From NCBI GenBank assembly GCA_964630905.1, contig CAZVWR010000007.1, positions 1 through 64,000 on the forward strand: 64,000 nucleotides of DNA. The letters are read 5' to 3'. Positions 60,841-64,000 of the stretch are shown piece by piece. Both the position numbers and the translations under genes were made by a program. The notes under the pieces were generated by a model that ran no database searches, had not been told where the DNA came from, and saw only the letters and a list, made by a program, of their open reading frames with translations. Each line of letters opens with the position of its first letter. Position 1 is the stretch's first letter. The DNA comes from JAGOEX01 sp964630905 (GTDB lineage: Bacteria; UBP6; UBA1177).

Positions 60841-61452
60841 ATGAATAACCCACTAAACCATCACCATAGAAGATCAATAAGATTAAGGGATTACGATTAC
60901 TCTCAGAGTGGTTTGTATTTTGTCACTGTTTGCGTGAACAAGCGGCAGCCGCTTTTGGGAAATGTCATTGATGGTGAAATGAAATTAAGTGATGCCGGGA
61001 AAATGACAGAAGAATTATGGAACAAATTGCCGGAGAAATTCAACGAGGTTTTTCTTGATGAATATGTGATTATGCCCAACCATTTTCACGGGATCATCGG
61101 AATCGACAACAATGTAGGGGTTGACCCATGTGTCAACCCTGACCCATGTGTCAACCCGATTGAACAGGGCAGACACACGGGTCTGCCCCTACAGGAAAAC
61201 GAAAATGTCAACCCGATTGAAGGGTTGCCGAGATATATCCGTTGGTTTAAGACCATGACAACAAACAAATATATTGACGGTGTGAATGAAAAGAACTGGG
61301 AGCCGTTTTATCAAAAGCTATGGCAGAGAAATTATTTTGAGCATGTTGTCCGAAATGAAAAAGAGTTGAGTGAAATCAGAAAATATATAGAAATCAACCC
61401 GATTAAATGGGAAGATGACGAATACAATTCCTTCGAAAACATCTTAAAATAA
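60841..61452 (+). CDS. REP-associated tyrosine transposase (RAYT, HUH/Y1 family) with embedded REP sequence
   Basis: 203 residues. The start IRLRDYDYSQSGLYFVTVCV, the HUH motif H81-F-H83 in MPNHFHGIIG, and the C-terminal EHVVRNEKELSEIRKYIEINPIKW are those of IS200-like REP-associated transposases; Y144 and Y165 are candidate nucleophiles. Such enzymes cut and rejoin single-stranded REP hairpins and are usually single-copy domesticated genes. Residues 92-124 (VGVDPCVNPDPCVNP...GRHTGLPLQ) are the translation of the REP palindrome itself, inserted in frame between the HUH motif and the next helix. No clear RBS; the start is 12 nt after the helicase stop. Confidence 0.9.
   Translation: MNNPLNHHHRRSIRLRDYDYSQSGLYFVTVCVNKRQPLLGNVIDGEMKLSDAGKMTEELWNKLPEKFNEVFLDEYVIMPNHFHGIIGIDNNVGVDPCVNPDPCVNPIEQGRHTGLPLQENENVNPIEGLPRYIRWFKTMTTNKYIDGVNEKNWEPFYQKLWQRNYFEHVVRNEKELSEIRKYIEINPIKWEDDEYNSFENILK
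61114..61219. repeat. REP-like palindromes inside the transposase gene
   Basis: Unit with stem GGGTTGAC/GTCAACCC at 61118-61139, a partial second copy (GACCCATGTGTCAACCC) at 61141-61157, an opposite unit with 8-bp stem GGGCAGAC/GTCTGCCC at 61168-61189, and a fragment TGTCAACCCGATTGAA at 61207-61219. Positions 61111-61139 are identical over 29 nt to 55301-55329 on the other side of the helicase gene. Confidence 0.88.
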
Positions 61453-61467
61453 AAGGAGAATTAAAAA

Positions 61468-63264
61468 ATGAAAACAAGAAATGAAATGGATCCGAAATTC
61501 ATGTGGAAGCCGGAGCATATTTATGCTTCGGAAGAGGATGTTCAAAACGATTTTCTGATTGTGGGGACTGCGGCGGATGAGATAGAAAAATTTGTAGGAA
61601 AGCTGAGTGACAGAGATTCTCTGCTTGCGGCACTGAAGATGTCAACCGATGCGATGAGAAGGATAATGAAACTGGAGAGTTATGCTCACAGGAACCGTGA
61701 TGTAGATATGGCGGCCGGAAAGTGGCAGGAGCTTGCAGGGATGGTTGAATCAGTTCACACCGGTCTTGCGAGCGCTTCATCTTTTATCGAGCCGGAGCTT
61801 CTTTCATACAGCGGTGAACTGCTTAAAAGCTTCAGGGACGATCCCGATTTTTCGGTTTATACAAGATATTTTGATGCACTGATCCGCAACAAGCCTCACA
61901 CTTTGACCGATAAGGAAGAGATGATCATGGCTCAGTTCAGCGGTCTGTCGCTTGCTGAATATGAAATTTACAGCACTTTTTCGTCAACTGACATGAAATT
62001 CCCCAAGATCGATATAAACGGTGAGCTGGTTGAAGTGAATATGCCGACTTATGCAAGATACCGCACAAGCGATGACAGAGAGATAAGAAAAAAGGTCTTT
62101 GATGCGTTCTGGAAAACTTATGACGGTTATAAGAACGGCATTGCAAAGATGCTTCATTATCAGATAAAATATTACACAACTGTAGCAAAATTAAGGAATT
62201 ATCACGATGCTCTGGAATCGGAGATGAATTCCAATGAACTTCCTTACGGCTTTTTCTACACTTTGAGGGATAACATCAGAGCTATACTTCCTGCTCTGCA
62301 CGAATATCTTGCCGTTAAAAAAGAAGTTCTCAACATTCCCGATCAGGGATATCACGATGTCTATGCAAAGATGGTGACTGGCGGGAGCAATAGAAAATTC
62401 GAGTTTAATGAGGCAGTTAAACTGATAAATGACGCAATGAAACCGATGACGGATGAATATAAAAATGTGCTTTCAGAAAGTATGAACCCTGAAAACGGCT
62501 GGGTTGATGTCTATCCGAATGAAGGGAAAAGGAGCGGCGCGTATATGTCAGGAGAGGCTTATGACACACATCCGTTCGTACTGCTTAACCACATTGATGA
62601 TTACAACTCTGCTTCAACCCTTGCCCACGAAATGGGTCATGCGATGCATTCATATTATTCAAATGGTAATCAGCCTTTTGAAAAGTCGCAATATACCATT
62701 TTTGTTGCCGAAGTTGCGAGCACATTCAATGAAATAATGCTGATAAACCATCTTCTTGACACAACAACCGATAAAGAAGAGAGAAAATTCCTTCTCAACC
62801 ACTTCATTGAAATGATCCGCTCAACTGTGTTCAGGCAGATGCAGTTTGCTGAATTTGAAGATGAAATTTATAAGAAAGTTGAGAAAGGAGAAGCACTTAC
62901 ACCCGATTTTCTCAACCATGTCTATGGTGACACTTTAAGCAGATATTACGGTGAAGAATATGGATTGATGACAATTGATGAGCTTTATAAGAACGAGTGG
63001 GCGTTTGTCCCCCATTTCTATTACAATTACTATGTTTATAAGTATGTTGTCGGTTTTATCGGTGCACTGTCGCTCGCTGAAAGTGTAAGAACCGGCCTTG
63101 TTTCCCCACAGCAGTACATTGACGGATTTTTAAAAGCCGGAAGCTCGAAACCTCCTGTTGAAATACTCAAAGACGCAGGCGTTGACATGACAAGTATCGA
63201 ACCTTACAAACTCATTGAAAAAGTATTCGTCGAAAAACTCAAGGAACTGAAAGAACTTCTGTAA
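61468..63264 (+). CDS. pepF: oligoendopeptidase F (M3B)
   Basis: 598 residues. The zinc motif HEMGH is at 387-391 within TLAHEMGHAMHSYYS, and the third ligand is in the helix FVAEVASTFNEI. N-terminal ERDTKYMW-like start (NEMDPKFMWKPEHIYASEED) is typical. It cuts short oligopeptides in the cytoplasm. RBS AGGAG before ATG 61468. GC content returns to the level of the main chromosome here, so it marks the right edge of the accessory segment. Confidence 0.95.
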   Translation: MKTRNEMDPKFMWKPEHIYASEEDVQNDFLIVGTAADEIEKFVGKLSDRDSLLAALKMSTDAMRRIMKLESYAHRNRDVDMAAGKWQELAGMVESVHTGLASASSFIEPELLSYSGELLKSFRDDPDFSVYTRYFDALIRNKPHTLTDKEEMIMAQFSGLSLAEYEIYSTFSSTDMKFPKIDINGELVEVNMPTYARYRTSDDREIRKKVFDAFWKTYDGYKNGIAKMLHYQIKYYTTVAKLRNYHDALESEMNSNELPYGFFYTLRDNIRAILPALHEYLAVKKEVLNIPDQGYHDVYAKMVTGGSNRKFEFNEAVKLINDAMKPMTDEYKNVLSESMNPENGWVDVYPNEGKRSGAYMSGEAYDTHPFVLLNHIDDYNSASTLAHEMGHAMHSYYSNGNQPFEKSQYTIFVAEVASTFNEIMLINHLLDTTTDKEERKFLLNHFIEMIRSTVFRQMQFAEFEDEIYKKVEKGEALTPDFLNHVYGDTLSRYYGEEYGLMTIDELYKNEWAFVPHFYYNYYVYKYVVGFIGALSLAESVRTGLVSPQQYIDGFLKAGSSKPPVEILKDAGVDMTSIEPYKLIEKVFVEKLKELKELL

Positions 63265-63274
63265 TAAGGTTTGA

Positions 63275-64000
63275 TCAGAAAACAATCACTGAACAGCCAG
63301 AAGAAGGATCTTCTTTTTCAGCTTCATCACTACTTTCATCATCGTTTTCTTCTTCAGTTTCTACAATGTCATTAACAGTGTCGTAAAGTGTGAGTGTCGG
63401 ATCACCGTAATAGTTTATCATGAGTTTTCCTGCAAGTGCCTCTATTGAGCCGTCTATTCCAAGATCATGTCTGGCTCGGCTGATAGCTGATGCGGCTGCT
63501 TCGCCGTTGATCAGTCCTTCATACATCAAAGCCCCGGCATTATTTTCGCTGTATTTTCCGGTATCCAGTTTACTTTCAATGTCTGAGTAGTCAGTTTCAT
63601 CAAGCGGAGTGACATTTGTTGAGGAGAGGACGCCGACAGCAGCGTTTTTCAGAAGCATCGAGTGGGTAAGGTTCTGTGGTGTTTCAACACTTCCGACTTC
63701 GCAGCTGACTGCAACGATAAATCCGGGATCTGAATAGTTGGCGCTAAGAACGGAATCTGAGTCAATAAGCAGTGGCGCAGACATCTCTGATCCCTGTGCG
63801 GCATTATCGCCATTTGTGTCTTCCACCCAGACAGTTCTTGCGACCATTCTTGCAAGTCCATGGCCGAACCACATCACCATTCCGTATCCTTTTTCCCACT
63901 CCTGAACAAAATTTTCCCTGGTAAGCGGGATAGTGGACTCAAATTCCGAAGTAACATGTCCTTCCTTTTCATACATTGTCGTGACAGTTATATCATCACC
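63275..64000 (-). CDS. C25 (gingipain-type) peptidase, C-terminal part
   Basis: The frame is open to the window end, so the 5' part is missing; about 241 residues are visible. GDDITVTTMYEKEG at the edge, the catalytic histidine in MVMWFGHGLARM and the catalytic cysteine in IVAVSCEVGSVETP match family C25 Arg/Lys-gingipain-like cysteine peptidases, which are secreted. GVLSSTNVTP and MINYYGDPTLTLYD follow, also typical. The tail after the domain is acidic (EEENDDESSDEAEKED) and stops at SSGCSVIVF. It converges on pepF with a 10-nt gap. Confidence 0.88.
   Translation of the reverse strand, partial: GDDITVTTMYEKEGHVTSEFESTIPLTRENFVQEWEKGYGMVMWFGHGLARMVARTVWVEDTNGDNAAQGSEMSAPLLIDSDSVLSANYSDPGFIVAVSCEVGSVETPQNLTHSMLLKNAAVGVLSSTNVTPLDETDYSDIESKLDTGKYSENNAGALMYEGLINGEAAASAISRARHDLGIDGSIEALAGKLMINYYGDPTLTLYDTVNDIVETEEENDDESSDEAEKEDPSSGCSVIVF

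Noticed and set aside
63270..63280. TGA at the end of the C25 peptidase as a selenocysteine codon
   Set aside because: The sequence after it shows no conserved continuation and leads into the pepF gene end; no SECIS-like hairpin is apparent.

Overview
The window looks like a chromosomal contig from an uncultured, anaerobic, Gram-negative bacterium of about 40 % GC (local estimate). Evidence for an outer membrane is a set of porins, an OmpA-type protein, a TolC-like channel with an RND pump, and several lipoproteins. Evidence for anaerobic, fermentative metabolism is phosphate butyryltransferase plus butyrate kinase, ATP-dependent PEP carboxykinase, a 2-hydroxyacyl-CoA dehydratase / double-cubane-cluster protein with its ATPase activator, a selenocysteine operon, and formate-dehydrogenase maturation genes. 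The Asp/Glu-rich lipoprotein, the OmpA-type N-terminus, C25 (gingipain-type) peptidase and rpoN-hprK-PTS cluster are reminiscent of deltaproteobacterial/Myxococcota-like lineages, but I cannot fix the phylum.

Layout. 1-9 kb: the tail of an XRE-type regulator, a tRNA-Sec gene (343-437), a tRNA-like remnant that repeats 21 nt of it, then a tightly packed plus-strand selenium operon: dehydratase-like protein, its activator, selA, selB, yedF-like, cysteine desulfurase-like, DUF3343, selD. 9-12 kb: OFA-family transporter, strong terminator, mobA, fdhD. Together with the Sec operon these imply a selenocysteine/molybdenum formate dehydrogenase outside the window. 12-17 kb: two tandem DcaP-like porins, the first broken by a 100-N assembly gap inside a KAEET repeat, then a SulP transporter that carries the same duplicated promoter segment. 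17-24.4 kb: LytM peptidase, then the minus-strand cell-shape operon mreB-mreC-mreD-PBP2-rodA-lipid kinase. 24.5-35.7 kb: one apparent plus-strand operon rpoN-ptsN-hprK-EIIA(Man)-ptsH-ptsI-ptb-buk-lipoprotein-ftsK, with no sugar permease, so a regulatory phosphorelay joined to butyrate energy genes. 35.7-42 kb: minus-strand efflux operon tolC-like, tetR, membrane fusion protein, RND pump, with a consensus promoter and an inverted repeat that may be the TetR operator. 42-55 kb: queE, acidic lipoprotein, acyltransferase, pckA, OmpA-type protein, an orphan ExbB/TolQ-like gene coupled to threonine-to-glycine catabolism (threonine dehydrogenase, kbl), pepD, a CBM9-like lipoprotein, and a degenerate LytM coiled-coil protein.

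55.2-61.5 kb is the accessory part. An AT-rich 1815-residue single protein combines a DNA2/NAM7-type SF1 helicase, a Vsr-like nuclease and what looks like a GreA/GreB C-terminal domain. It is preceded by REP-like palindromes and followed by a REP-associated HUH transposase (RAYT) whose own coding sequence contains the same palindromes, translated in frame. I consider this segment the most interesting in the window: a probable one-gene defence or genome-maintenance system held between copies of a palindrome that tolerates translation. 61.5-64 kb: oligoendopeptidase F, and the C-terminal part of a C25 peptidase running off the end on the minus strand.
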